From contig JAZDSV010000016.1 in assembly GCA_036784855.1 (NCBI GenBank), positions 224,001 through 288,000 on the forward strand: DNA of 64,000 nt. Direction: 5' to 3'. The stretch is from Aphelidium insulamus (taxonomy: Eukaryota > Aphelidiomycota > Aphelidea > Aphelidiaceae). This document shows, piece after piece, positions 45,294 to 58,420 of the stretch. Both the position numbers and the translations under genes were made by a program. Each line of letters starts with the position of its first letter. Positions within the stretch are counted from its first letter, which is position 1. Under the pieces are notes generated by a model. It did no database searches and was not told the DNA's origin. It saw only the letters and a program-made list of their open reading frames with translations.

Positions 45294-46555
45294 TTATTGA
45301 TCAGTGACGGAGCCAGCAAGTTCCACGACATCCGCCTCTTGCTCCGCTTCAAATGCTTCTTTGCGCAACAGCATTTGCACCAGCTCATGCGCCACCTCGT
45401 CGCACCGCTCATCCGTCTCGGCAAGATGCATCTCGCGAATGATGGGATACACCTTGCGACGGCGCATTATCTGTCTGCCCGCCACGGTGGTGGTCAACAT
45501 GAGCAGAATGTTCAAAAGTTCGAGACGCAGGCCGGCATTCGGCTCGCGTGTCTTTTCAGGTTCCAGCAGCTGCAACGCGTCCGGCATGCCGTCCATGTCA
45601 TCGTCCGACAGCTCTTCAGGGCCTGCAAGCGGCAGCAATACATGTGGTAGGATGTCGATCTTGTCCTCATCCAGCAGTGCGTCGTGCAACTCCACCGAGA
45701 AGCAGCAGTTCTTGATCGTGGTGATGACTCCGCCGCGCCGGTACAAGTTTTCGTGATCCAATGAACTCAGCATCTTGTGCAGCGGGTAGTGACGGCTCTC
45801 ATCCAGCAGGAATTCGCGACACTCTTTAATCTAGGGAATTGAGCATATCTTCATTTATGCAGTAATCTGCGCCTACCACCGAAATGTTGGCGAATACCGA
45901 CGCCAAAAAGTCAAAATTTGCCGCGGGATTATGTGCCTTGCCGTGTAGAAACACCTCAAGTAGCTGGAGCAGATAAAGGCCCTGCAGCGACGACTCGCTG
46001 TCTTCCTTGTCTTGCAGGACGAGACGCGCGATCCGCGGTGACTTTGTGATATTGCTCAGCAACATGCACGCCAAATCGGCCAACGCAAACTTTTTATGCT
46101 GCAAAGATATCATTAAAGCATTGTGGAGCATATATGTATGCACTATATAATAGAAATACCGTTATCAGCTTGATGATATTGCAGACAAACTCCTCGTCCA
46201 TAGAGTCGGTGCCGGCCGCGGTCTCGGCAGTGATATTGATCAGTGCCTTGAATGCTTCGTGTGCGATAGGCTGCGCATATCAGATAATTTATAAAGACAC
46301 ACATACTACACCTGCAGATGCGTACCAGCGCGTCCAGGCAAAGCGTCTTTAAGCGCGGAATAACTTTGGATTGAGGGGCGCGGTACACGGCGAGCGCGTC
46401 CGCGTTTGTGGACAGGCCGGCAATGTTTTGCGCGGCCTGCAGACGCACGGCCTCGTTCGGACTGACCAGATAGTCGGATATCTGCATGACGTGTCAGGAA
46501 TTGCGCGACTGGCGACGTTTAGCACCGCACTGACCTCGGCAAGCAAATCTTCCAT
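45294..46555 (-). CDS. HGH1: HGH1 homolog (eEF2 folding chaperone, ARM-repeat protein)
   Basis: Hgh1 works with the TRiC chaperonin in folding of elongation factor eEF2. Exons in transcript order 46555-46535, 46481-46326, 46270-46160, 46098-45877, 45830-45294; 348 residues. Exon 1 encodes just MEDLLAE. ARM-like repeats follow (EAVRLQAAQNIAGLS, IAHEAFKALINITAE, FALADLACMLLSNITKS). The C-terminal half has the family hallmarks: LYRRGGVITTIKNCCF, LLPLAGPEELSDDDMD and EKTREPNAGLRLELLNIL, then GRQIMRRRKVYPIIREMH and an acidic tail. Length agrees with the family. Its 3' part was duplicated to 43094-43455. Confidence 0.93.
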
Positions 46556-46619
46556 GATGCCGGAGGGAAAAAATTGAAGTCTAATCAATTAAATTTATTA
46601 TGGCGCATTAAAGACTAAA

Positions 46620-48831
46620 CTAGTTTCCGGCATTGTGACTGTGACCCTCATTGCCGGCTACTTCCGGTATGGATACGGGCATTTGGGATTTAATGGCTCC
46701 GGCTGCAGACGCCGACTTGTTCTCCGGACGACCCACGGTGTAATACGAGCCGGCCGTGGAGTCGCTGCCCAGTGATTTGAGCAGACTGTCACGCTCAGCC
46801 AGCACATCGCGCGTCTTCTTGTCATATATCTCCAGCAGCTCGTTGAGGATGGCTTGCATCTTCAGCACGTCCGCCCGCTCCGCCTCCGTGCTGATCTCGA
46901 CCATCTTGTCAATGTTCTTCATGAGATGGCGATGCACCGCGGCCAGGTGCCGCTCAATGTCAATCACCTCCGTGGCCTTGGAGTCCTGAGCGCTTTTACC
47001 GCTCTTGAAGACACCAAACAGCTTGCCTACCGCAGACTTGCCCTCCTTCTTCTTTGGTTTGTTCAGCTCCTCGTCGCTGGCCATGCTGATCTCGTCGACA
47101 AACTTTTTCATGCGGCCAATGTTGGTCTCCACCAGGTAGTTCAATCCCACCATGAACGGCTCCTTTTTGCCGTCGAATGGTGTCATATTGGCCAGCTGCT
47201 GCACCGTCTTGGATATCAGTGTGAGCGTGCGAGCGTTCCTGGCATTTGGTGGCTCGCCGTCCGTCGACAACCCAAACAGTTGTGGTCCTGCACACACAAG
47301 TTATTTTAGACTTTTATATGCATAGAAACTACAGAGACAACACAGACAGACAGACATACCGAGAATGGCAGCGTTAAAGAACCGCAGAAAGATGAAGGCC
47401 GTGACGACGGTGTAGGAAATGTTGGCGTCGCCCTTGAACTTTTGCACGGCTGTGGCGCGGATGTGCTGAAAGGTTCGACGAAGGTGCGGCGGGCACTGCG
47501 GCGCCGATGTCAGAATGCGGTCCAGCGCCCACTTGATGTAGGCCTCGAGCACGGTAAAATGCTCCTCCTTGTCGTCGCCGCTGTCCAGCCGCGTCGGGTC
47601 CAGCTCGCACGAACGGTTCTGCAGCAGGATCTCGGTGATGAGTGGCTGCAGCACGCCCTTCAGGTACTTTATCGCCGTCAGCTTCATGTACTGGTCGATG
47701 GACTTGCTGCCGAGACTGTTTGCACGGAAGATGGTGTTTGGGTCGATTGTGATGGCGATCTCGGCGTCCGCAACCGCCTGCAGATACCGCACCGCCTGTC
47801 CCGAATTCTCGAATATCGTCACCAGAGTCTTGGCCACTTCTTCACGCTCGTCGGTGGCGCGTCCCAGCGCGTGCACCACGTGGAACTGCCCGTCCGACAG
47901 CAGCTCCAGCAGTTTGGGGTAGGTGGAGATGGGCAGGATGTAGTCCTCGACGTACACGTACTTCATCCTGATCTGGCCGAGGGAGCCGCACTGACTGGGC
48001 GCCTGCTGCGCGCACTTTAAGTGGCACATGTAACCGCACGAGGTGCACTTTTGCGCGTCCGTCTGCGCCACCGCGCCCCAGATGAGACCGTGGCACTGTT
48101 CGCACGTGTGCGGCGTGACAATCTTGACCGCGGCAAATTCGTGGCTCTTGGTGGAGCGCTTGGCGTCGTCTCCATCCACGATGGCGGCCAGTTCGTTGTG
48201 TGCCGGCCGGAGTGCGTGCCACTCTTCGTGCGACCGCGAGTCAATGATGAACGAATACTTTGGCAGGCTGACCACGCCCAACAGCTTGTCTTTGATGAGG
48301 TTCTTCTGGTACAGCTCCACTACAGCGATGCCCCCGTGAGCCTCAACACACAGAGCACACTGCATACTAGCACACAGTGGCACCTGCCTGTCAGCTCCTT
48401 AAAGTCGGCCGTCAGCTCAAACTCAAACTCCTCGTCGAACCACGGGCCGGCCGTCTTGACCACGGTCTTGGTCTTGCAGGCGGCCGTGGACACAATGTCG
48501 CCGCCCTTGTTGGCGGTGGAGCGCCGTGTTTTGCGCGCGCTACTCACGCTCTTGGCGTCGGAATCGTCGGAGGCTTTCATGGACACATCGGTGGCACTGT
48601 TGCCAGTGCTGTTGTTGCCACCACCGGTTGCACCTCCTCCGGCCACATTGTTCCAGACCCGCACGCTGCAGTAGGTGTCACACTCGTCGCCGCGGTTGAT
48701 TCCCTTGGCCTCGACCACTTTGAGTGTGACCCCTGCCGCCCACAGACATCAACACTGGCATATGTATAGAAGTGTATGTACATTTACGTACGGTGGTCCT
48801 TGCGTAGTGACTTGGCTGCCACGTCGGCCAT
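46620..48831 (-). CDS. C2-C1-RasGAP protein
   Basis: Stimulates GTP hydrolysis by Ras. Exons in transcript order 48831-48792, 48732-48388, 48319-47360, 47287-46620; 670 residues. A split C2 domain opens the protein (VTLKVVEAKGINRGDECDTY, WFDEEFEFEL, then across the second intron FKELTVELYQKNLIKDKLLG). A disordered insert of ~50 residues lies inside it. Next comes a C1 zinc domain (TPHTCEQCHGLIW, KCTSCGYMCHLKCAQQAPSQC). The GAP domain has the Arg finger in TIFRANSLGSKSIDQYMK and FIFLRFFNAAILGPQLFGL, where the usual FLRxxxPA Pro is Ala. The C-terminus is helical. Intron 48320-48387 must use a GC donor (ACAG then gcaggt) to restore the C2 core. Counterpart of the RasGEF at the left edge. Confidence 0.93.
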
Positions 48832-48959
48832 CAGTGCGGTTCAGTTTACTGCGACTATATGTATAACAAGTAATACAACAAACAAGGGACGACCGCGCTC
48901 CCGTGTCCTAGCGGTGGCGACAAACAGTTGTCAGTGTGCCCTACATACATATGTACATG

Positions 48960-49330
48960 CAATGCAAGTGATATACTAAGTGTGTGACATATGTGTGTAT
49001 ATTCCCTATGCGTGAGTATGCGCGCCTAGTCTGCTTGAATGAGCAGAGAATCCACTTCACGGCAATGGACCTAATTGGGAACTGTCTACGGCGCCGCGTG
49101 AAAGATGAGAGTTCCACGATGGAATACCAGCGACAGGTAAATTTATCCACCCTACTCCATTCGTTGCAGCGCTTGTTGCATTCGTCTTCCATCTTGCAAC
49201 AGAACGCGTCCTTCTCGTACTCGGCGGGCGCGCCCGTCCTGTACAATTAAAAGATGAGGATGCAGTACTGAAATTGAAAGCTCTGGATGAACCGATTGCA
49301 GTCTCGTACGAGGGACCTGCTGAAATGGAA
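48960..49330 (-). pseudogene. Relic of the secreted cysteine-rich family
   Basis: On the minus strand, 49250-49080 reads TGAPAEYEKDAFCCKMEDEC, NKRCNEWSRVDKFTCRWYS and IVELSSFT, matching the C-terminal third of the family (TPTKYD, C..RC, F.C.WQPIVELSSF). An in-frame stop precedes it, and the LPDR segment is degraded to RRRR. Its 3' flank (49010-49062) is nearly identical to 52390-52436 beside the other relic. Confidence 0.75.
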
Positions 49331-49459
49331 CCAAGTGATCCTTCCAAGCCTAAATCCAGGCAACGTTGGCCTTGGACTAAAAGCCGAGCATGGCCTATTC
49401 AAGTTGCTAACGCATAAATCTTAAGATATAAATATATTTACATCATTATAAACATTTTG

Positions 49460-50142
49460 TTAACAGCACATCCACCCCAAGTAAGACTGCAGGATGATCC
49501 GCGCCGACTCAGAGTCCCGGTCTAGTCCGTAACCGTTGCGCACTTTGCTGTCAAATAAAGCAACATGTGCTACTGTGGACCGACGTGCCAGTGTGGTCTG
49601 CTACTAGCGCCACTTGAAGATCGTAGATTCTCTCTTGCAGCTACTGAGGACCGTCTCTCGTCCATCAACAGTACGGGCATTGCCGTCGAGTCCACTCCGG
49701 TCGGGCTCAAAGTTTGAGTGCTCGCATCATTCTGCATGGGCAAGACAGCTGTGAATGCTTCTTGGAGGAAGGCGCGCACATCATCGCATGACGCGGTGTC
49801 ATCACTGCCGTCATTGTCCATCGGCCAGCCCACCACCCAACCGCCTACCCTCCAGGGTGCGGCCCCACTGACCAAACTGCTACCCAGTCCTCCGTAGCTT
49901 TGCCCGGCCAACAGGGTGGGCAGCATGCGCACACAGTCGCGTCGAGCAACGGTGCCAAGGGGACGCGAATGGCGTCTGCCAGCGTCCGACACGGCAAGGC
50001 CAACCCACTTTGTGCCCACGTCCACGCCCAGCAGTAATGGCCGCGCACTGCAAGCTGGCCGCGTGCGCGCTTGCCGATGCAGGCATTGCGTGAACGCGGC
50101 GGCGCTTCGGCTTACGAGCGCGATGCCGTGGCCGCCATGCAT
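49460..50142 (-). CDS. YqgF-type Holliday junction resolvase-like protein, probably organellar
   Basis: Exons in transcript order 50142-49614 and 49572-49460; 213 residues. YqgF/RuvX proteins act in bacterial rRNA processing and DNA resolution. The RNase H-like fold shows LLLGVDVGTKWVGLAVSD with the first catalytic Asp, then GGWVVGWPMDNDGS, and LLMDERRSSVAARE with the Glu/Arg motif. The last conserved helix DSESARIILQSYLG, with the final acidic residue, lies in a second exon joined by a 41-nt intron (49573-49613). Without it the protein ends early. The N-terminus (ALVSRSAAAFTQCLHRQART) is basic and Ser/Ala rich, as in mitochondrial presequences. The gene is bacterial in origin and unusual among well-studied fungi. 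Divergent from the triple-repeat gene over 59 bp. Confidence 0.88.
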
Positions 50143-50201
50143 TAATAAATAACACGGCGTGACCCTGACCGAAGCAGACACAACACAAGCTAATTACACA
50201 C
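50143..50201. promoter_or_regulatory. 59-bp bidirectional promoter region
   Basis: Separates the divergent start codons of the YqgF-like gene and the secreted triple-repeat gene. No motif can be assigned; it holds aagctaattacacac close to the right-hand start. Confidence 0.5.
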
Positions 50202-52120
50202 ATGCTGCTGGCGGCTACTTTTTGCGTGGCGGCCGCGGTGCTGCATGCACCTGGTGTGGTGGCCGGAGATGTCGCGGCATCCTCGGCGGTGGCACAGATG
50301 TCGGCTGCGGTGCCATATATTCCAGTTTTCACCGTGTCGGTGGGAAAGGATATGGTGTGGGATGGTTCGTCCAACGCCACATACATGGTGGACGGCGTGA
50401 ATGGACGCGTACGGGTGGACTATGAGCCACACAGATTTTCCCTATATTATCATGTATGCTCCAGCTGCATTAATGCGCTTATGTATGTAGTAATTGCTTG
50501 TGTTCAGGATTCCGCGTATGATTTTGTGGTGGACGGCGCCGATGGATCGTGCTCGTCGTGGAAGCGTCAAGCGATCAAATGGCAAATCTACACCAATATG
50601 TTCGAGAATGCGACTCTGGCCGGCTCCATGAAGCACAATGGCCGTGTCATGCAGCGCTGGACAATGTTGAAGCCGTGGCTGTATGGAGTAGGTGGTGTAA
50701 ACGAAGACCCAATGGAGTTGTTGGTGGATTCTCGTGGTAACTACGCTGCAATTGCAAGCGGGAGAAGCTGGCCAACAATGTACTATGATATTTACAACTT
50801 TACACGTACGATAAATGAGAGCGCATTCGACTTGGATGGTCTACTTCATTCATGTTCACCGGTTGGCGAACCAAACGTGCCTGAATTCACAACGTTCTTC
50901 CACGATCGCCACCACAACACGACAAAGAAGATTGCAAGATCGGCATATCAGTCGGTTGTCAAGATGACCGAGACCAACAGCCACGGCCAAGAGTACATTA
51001 GCGTGAAGACAAAGGTGAGCTTTGCCTTGAGATTGAAGTTGCAATCGCTAAATTGTGGCCAGAAGAAAAAGTATGAATTCACGACGGCAAATGAGGAACC
51101 CTTTTGTGCCGCATGGCCAATTACTGAAAATGAATGTGACGATGATGTGACGCTATTTGACCGTTCACAGGTGCGATGATTTGGGTGCTGCTTTGCACAA
51201 ATTTTAATGCTATGTACATGCAGTATTATGGATCATTCAATGTGAATGGCCGTCAGCTGCTGATGTGGAAAGACGTGCAGTTATTGATTGACTCGTGGGA
51301 CTGGCATGGTAGCATAATGCTCACCGATGCATCCACGGGGGACTACGTTGCGTTCACGTCCTACCTTCATCCAGATCATTCGGTGAGGAATATTTCGGAG
51401 TATGAACTTACGTTTGAGGACTTTACACAATTCGCCGACTTGTCCACGCCATTACCGTTTGACAAATGCCAACTTCAGTATGACGACAATACCGTGGCAA
51501 ACAGTTTGCTCCGAGAGCAGAAGCCCGTGCCTTTCATTCCTCAATTCACTGCTACGGTAACGCTGCAAGATTCTACTTATAAGTACGCGGTGGATGCTCT
51601 GAATAACCGCGTAAAAGTGGTTTATGGTGAAAAAACCGATTTGTTCCTTCCTATACAAAATTCCCAGGTATGTAAAATTGCTTGTTCATACGGAGCTGAT
51701 GTCAACCTAATTAGATGGCGACATATGATTTCACTTTCGGTCAAGATGACTGTTACTTGTTGCAAGTAAAGTATCAGTGGGATTGCGATATCTTTTCGAA
51801 CGCAACGGTAAGCCCACACGATTATGTAAATTATTCTCTCATATACAAAGTATGCCGGTGAAACCGTATTCCAAGGTCGCAAGGTGGATCGCTGGTTGCA
51901 TGTGCGCGGCCTCGATTGCGGGCCCGTGGTATGGCCTAACCAAGTTATGCTTGTCGATGCCACGAGTGGCGATTACGTGGCCTACATTGAAGGCCCCAAT
52001 GACCCATGGGTGTTTCAAACCATTGAGCGCCGTGTGGCACCTGGAGCATTCGAGCCAGGCATTCCACTGGAGCGCTGTGGACCAATGTGGGCGATGGAGC
52101 GTGACGTAAGGTTTCGCTGA
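50202..52120 (+). CDS. Secreted protein with three tandem ~190-residue repeats (LolA/ependymin-like pattern)
   Basis: Exons 50202-50453, 50508-51170, 51224-51667, 51715-51807, 51851-52120; 573 residues, all introns phase 0. Signal peptide LLAATFCVAAAVLHAPGVVA. Three units each run from IPVFTVSV or FIPQFTATV through a strand of type Y.VD..N.RV.V.Y, a Cys pair, R.V..W, a strand (L)V.D...GDYVA and end in PLE.C or LLHSC. Units begin near residues 30, 225 and 380. Units 1 and 3 have an intron at the same place, after the Y.VD...RVKV strand. The pattern resembles LolA-like/ependymin-type lipid-binding sandwiches known from protist surface proteins, but this is from memory and weak. The final exon may have a further unseen continuation. 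Confidence 0.78.
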
Positions 52121-52440
52121 TTCGTGGGATTTCATATACTTCAATGCAACACAATAATACAGCATCATCACCATAAGAGTGCATGTATGAGTGGTATGAA
52201 TTGTGTATGTGCTGCCCGTTTTGTTCGGCCCCCGTTCCACGCGCGCCACAGCCTCCGTTATATTTCTATCGTCCGTGAAGTGAAGCGACTGTTTGACACA
52301 CCACGCACTCTCTCTCCCTCAAGCACCAATACATCAATCAACCATATGCAATGCAAGAGATATACTACGTGTGTGACATATGTGTATGAGTGAGTGTGCG
52401 CGCCTAGTCTGCTTGAATGAGCAGAGAATCCACTCCACGT
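52121..52440. other. Intergenic region and duplicated flank
   Basis: No gene seen in 52121-52340. From about 52340 to 52436 the sequence matches 48955-49062: gcaatgcaag then gatatactacgtgtgtgaca and cgcgcctagtctgcttgaat then gagcagagaatccact. This is the shared flank of the two relics of the secreted cysteine-rich family. Confidence 0.65.
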
Positions 52441-52469
52441 GAAACGCATCAGCTAGAGGAAGTGATGGG

Positions 52470-53065
52470 AGACCGTCGAGGGCGCAGCGTGAAGGACGAG
52501 AGCTCCACGATGGGACACCAGTGGCAAGAAAACTCGGCTACCCGATTATAGCAGATCTCTGAGCACCTTTTTTTTCTTGTGCACAAAAAACATGTCGTAC
52601 TGAGAGGGCGCGACAGTTAGTGCTGCTGAGAGTGCTGCTCACCACCGGCACAGAGAAGTCGTACACGTACTGCAGCTCCCGTTGGGAATGCATTCCGGCC
52701 CGTGATGACCAATGGTCTCATCAGAGGGATAGTCAATGTGGAAATATTGCGAGCGTGATAAACGGCAAAGAATTCACGCCATCGCATTGTTTGCGGAGGT
52801 ATTCGGTCGCCAGGTCATAGGCACGCTTCACCACCGACTCCTTGAAGTCGTTGTCATAGATGGCGCCACCAGGCGGCACACACCTGCCAGTGGCAGTTGC
52901 CCTGTCGGTGCTAATCCAGCAAACCCCCTTCCACTATGTCCAAGAATACCTGGCACCAATTGCCACCGCTTTTCCCAACAGAGATTGTGTGATCATACCG
53001 CCATCTTGTTCAATGAGAGCCACAGCGTCACTGCCGCGATAAAATTCATTTCAAAATGCACTTAT
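52470..53065 (-). pseudogene. Frameshifted copy of the secreted cysteine-rich gene
   Basis: On the minus strand, in order: a leader-like MNFIAAVTLWLSL, then GGAIYDNDFKESVVKRAYDL and QCDGVN, a frameshift into VYHARN. Another shift follows to ELQYVYDFSVPVVSS and finally PIVELSSFTL near 52510. All these blocks are in family order (Y-x-NDF, CDGV, VYHAR, LQYVFD, IVELSSF). At least two frameshifts and an internal loss make it non-functional. It is the most complete decayed copy. Confidence 0.82.
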
Positions 53066-53099
53066 AAGTGCCAACTATAGTTGGCAAATATTTGGTATG

Positions 53100-54203
53100 T
53101 AAACTGTAGTTCGGGGCACTCTGGAAAAAGGTGTAAACTTAAGGTTTCGGCTGATCGGCATATATAGCAAAGTGTAAAATATAGGTACTACGGTGTAAAC
53201 TCAGTACACCGCCAGCCTTGCAGAGCATTGCGGAGCGTGGCAGGAAAGCAGTGAAGGCGGCACTACGCACTGGTTGCACACGCAGCAGTGCAGAACGTAG
53301 CAGAGTGACGCACATGGAAGTAGTATGACAATGGAGGAACAGAATAGTGGTACGCGGACGTCCCCTTTATATACCTGAGCTGTCGCGCGTCGCGTATGAT
53401 GCACCTTGGCAAAACCTTGGCAAAAATTTGTCGCGACGTGACGCGTCGCGTTGAGTACCGTATCCATAGCGGCACACATGCACGTCAGTGACAGTACGTT
53501 ATGTCAATGTAGGGTGTAATGTGTAACTGCTGAATTTGCTTAATAAGTGAGTGGCTCGCAGTTATTACTCATTGTATGGCGATACACAGTGGCAGCCTCA
53601 CTATAATGAGAAAACATAACCAAAAGTTATATGTAAAGCGCGAAAATAGGAATGCACCGTCTACGGATAGCGCCTTGCAGCTCTGCTCGTTGTAAGACCG
53701 ACCACAAGTATGAAGCAGCAATTGCTCGATATAGATCCATCATTTACAACTATTGTGCTGTAAAATATAAGATGCATCGTCTAATCGTCATCTGCACAAA
53801 GCACAGTTAATTGGTTCCTGCTGCCTCACTTAGCTAGTAATGTATGGAACTGATTGAACGCCAAAATGGCGCTGAAATGCGAGTAGATGCAGCTCTAGGT
53901 GTACCTGCTATAGAGCGCAGCATTTTTTTATGCATCGGCATGAACGGTGGCACTTAGCCGCTGACACACGATGAAACATTGTTTGTTGCGGGTGCCATCG
54001 GTTAAGGCTATCTGAGTAACCTTAGCGGGTGCCATGGGGGTGCCATAGTGACCCGAGCTATCAATCACCTACCAAAGATTGTAAAAGGGTAACTGCCAAT
54101 CAGGACACAGCGAGCGTTGTTTCTGTTTAAAACGAAACGCAGGCGATACGGGACCTCAAACGTTATATTAATGCCTCATTGAGTGATAACTACAGCGATA
54201 CCT
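53100..54203. other. 1.1-kb region without recognisable genes
   Basis: No long frame has codon-like structure or family motifs. Repeated short phrases occur (gtgtaaac at 53131 and 53191, ccttggcaaaa twice at 53404-53424, gggtgccat three times at 53988-54045), suggesting worn repeats. No terminal inverted repeats or tRNA-like structure seen. Confidence 0.5.
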
Positions 54204-54920
54204 TTACAGATTGCTGCTTTGAAAGCGGAGTATTTTGACACAGTCACACGTGGATGAAATGGGGTCGGGTCGGTCAGGCAGTGTGAAGGAACTCAACCCC
54301 ACTATCGGCTGCCAGTCACATGTAAATTCCCCGACATTATCGCTGCCGCACCGCTGATTGCAAGCGATTTTGCGTTCGGCGCATGTGGCGGCAATGTCGT
54401 ACTTGGTGAGCGTGCCGGGAGTGTTCAGAACCGGGACCGACCGGTCAAACACGTATTGCAGCTCTCCGGCGCCGTAGCAATTGTCACCGACAAATCCAAT
54501 ATCACTGAGATAACCATTACGAGCATGATACACCGAGACGATACTCACGCCGTCGCACGGCTGATCACGCAAGCGCAGAGCCAATTCTTCCGCCACGCGC
54601 ACCACGAGCTCACTGAAATCATTGTCGTACTTTGTGTCGTTGGCGGCGAAGCAGAATCCCGACGAGAAACTGCTGTCATTGCCCACACCACAGACGTTCA
54701 TTGCGGCTACCAAACCCTGTCCCAGTGCCATGCAATCTGCTTGACGTTTGGATAGACTATTTTCGCACCACGCCACTCCGTCCGCGCCAGACAGAGAAAC
54801 AGTCAACGTGGTCACGTCTACGGTCAGCGGACCGTGCCCGTCAGCCGTCTGTTGAGACAAGAGCGGGTGCGCTATGACCGTGGCAGCAGCGACAAGCGCG
54901 ACGATTGCCGTGACCAGCAT
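54204..54920 (-). CDS. Secreted cysteine-rich protein, intact member 3 of the family
   Basis: Single exon, 238 residues, with signal peptide MLVTAIVALVAAATVIAHP. The full family pattern is present: VAWCENSLSKRQADC, GLVAAMNVCGVGND, TKYDNDFSE, QPCDGVSIVSVYHARNG, ELQYVFDRSVPVLNTPGT, TKYDIAATCAERKIACNQRC, FTCDWQPIVGLSSFTLPDR and STCDC near the end. Most similar to member 2 (32258), and it shows what member 2 lost. It lies 20 kb away and in opposite orientation, so the family is dispersed as well as tandem. Function unknown. It is divergent from the UPRT gene. Confidence 0.87.
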   Translation of the reverse strand: MLVTAIVALVAAATVIAHPLLSQQTADGHGPLTVDVTTLTVSLSGADGVAWCENSLSKRQADCMALGQGLVAAMNVCGVGNDSSFSSGFCFAANDTKYDNDFSELVVRVAEELALRLRDQPCDGVSIVSVYHARNGYLSDIGFVGDNCYGAGELQYVFDRSVPVLNTPGTLTKYDIAATCAERKIACNQRCGSDNVGEFTCDWQPIVGLSSFTLPDRPDPISSTCDCVKILRFQSSNL

Positions 54921-55166
54921 GTCTGGTGAAGTTCACTGACTAAAGCGTGACTCATTGTCGTTTGAACAAGGATGGCCGATTATACGCGTGTCATCCACTT
55001 TGCTGCTTTCCCCTGTCACGACATTCAATTACGTGAATATATTGATCAATGTAGTGGCTGTGTTCTATGGAAGTTGTGGTGGCCACATTGTGAGTTTGCG
55101 TTGCTCGTGGCAGCACGTATATTGATTTTTTCGATCTTCGAAGATTACTTAACCTTGAATCGCGAT

Positions 55167-56133
<967 letters not shown>

Positions 56134-56245
56134 ACAACAACATACGATAACTTTTACAAAATACAAAATATACAGAATACATTGTAAAGAAAACGATAAA
56201 CTTTATAATCTTAACGAATGAATGAATGAAGTGGTAAGAGCGCGG

Positions 56246-57834
<1,589 letters not shown>

Positions 57835-58420
57835 AATTGATGTATAAGGATAGAATGCAGAGAACTACAACGTCAGCATGTGAGCAATACATAGCAGTAG
57901 CAACGCGCGGACCTACACGACACGATGGCAGTGAAACGGCGGTACGGATTCTGCAGTCAGGAGGTCGAGCGAGGAGAGCGTCGGCGAACAATGTCAATTT
58001 CCACGGAGACTTTGAGGAGAACGCCGAGGGGCCATTGCGCGCTTTTTAAGCTTCGGCTTCGGTTGGCCGCATCCTGCGTCGATGATTGGCTGCTGAACGA
58101 TCGCGTGCAGAATCGGCGATCAATGACGGCTGCCATTGGCTGCGTGCTGGATCGCTGCATCCTGTGCCATTATCTCGCCGGATCTCCCTACAACTCAAGG
58201 TCTACATATTGATTGTTAGACCTGTTGCAGGAATATTGCCCTTTCTATGTGCCGTACATTATAATTAATCATATCTGCTATCTCTCGGTCATGACCGCAC
58301 TCATCTTTCACTAAACTGACAGCCATGGTCAGGTATCGATAGGCAAACGTAAAGGTTTTATTACCTGCACATATTATATCGTGCTTGCAATTGTTTTAGC
58401 TCTCCATTAGACCGATCAAG
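57835..58420. promoter_or_regulatory. Divergent intergenic region between the C2H2 factor and Mob1
   Basis: 586 bp with no supported coding frame. Contains an imperfect repeat of ttggctgc...atcgcg blocks at 58088-58105 and 58135-58155 and a taatt-rich part near 58260. Presumably holds both promoters. Confidence 0.45.

Noticed and set aside
49057-49425. Plus-strand two-exon reading ending in SRAWPIQVANA
   Set aside because: A gene-like reading can be built, but the minus strand carries clear homology to the secreted cysteine-rich family, which explains the sequence better.
53980-54070. tRNA-like or structured RNA in the region with repeated gggtgccat
   Set aside because: No cloverleaf pairing or B-box found; likely worn repeats.
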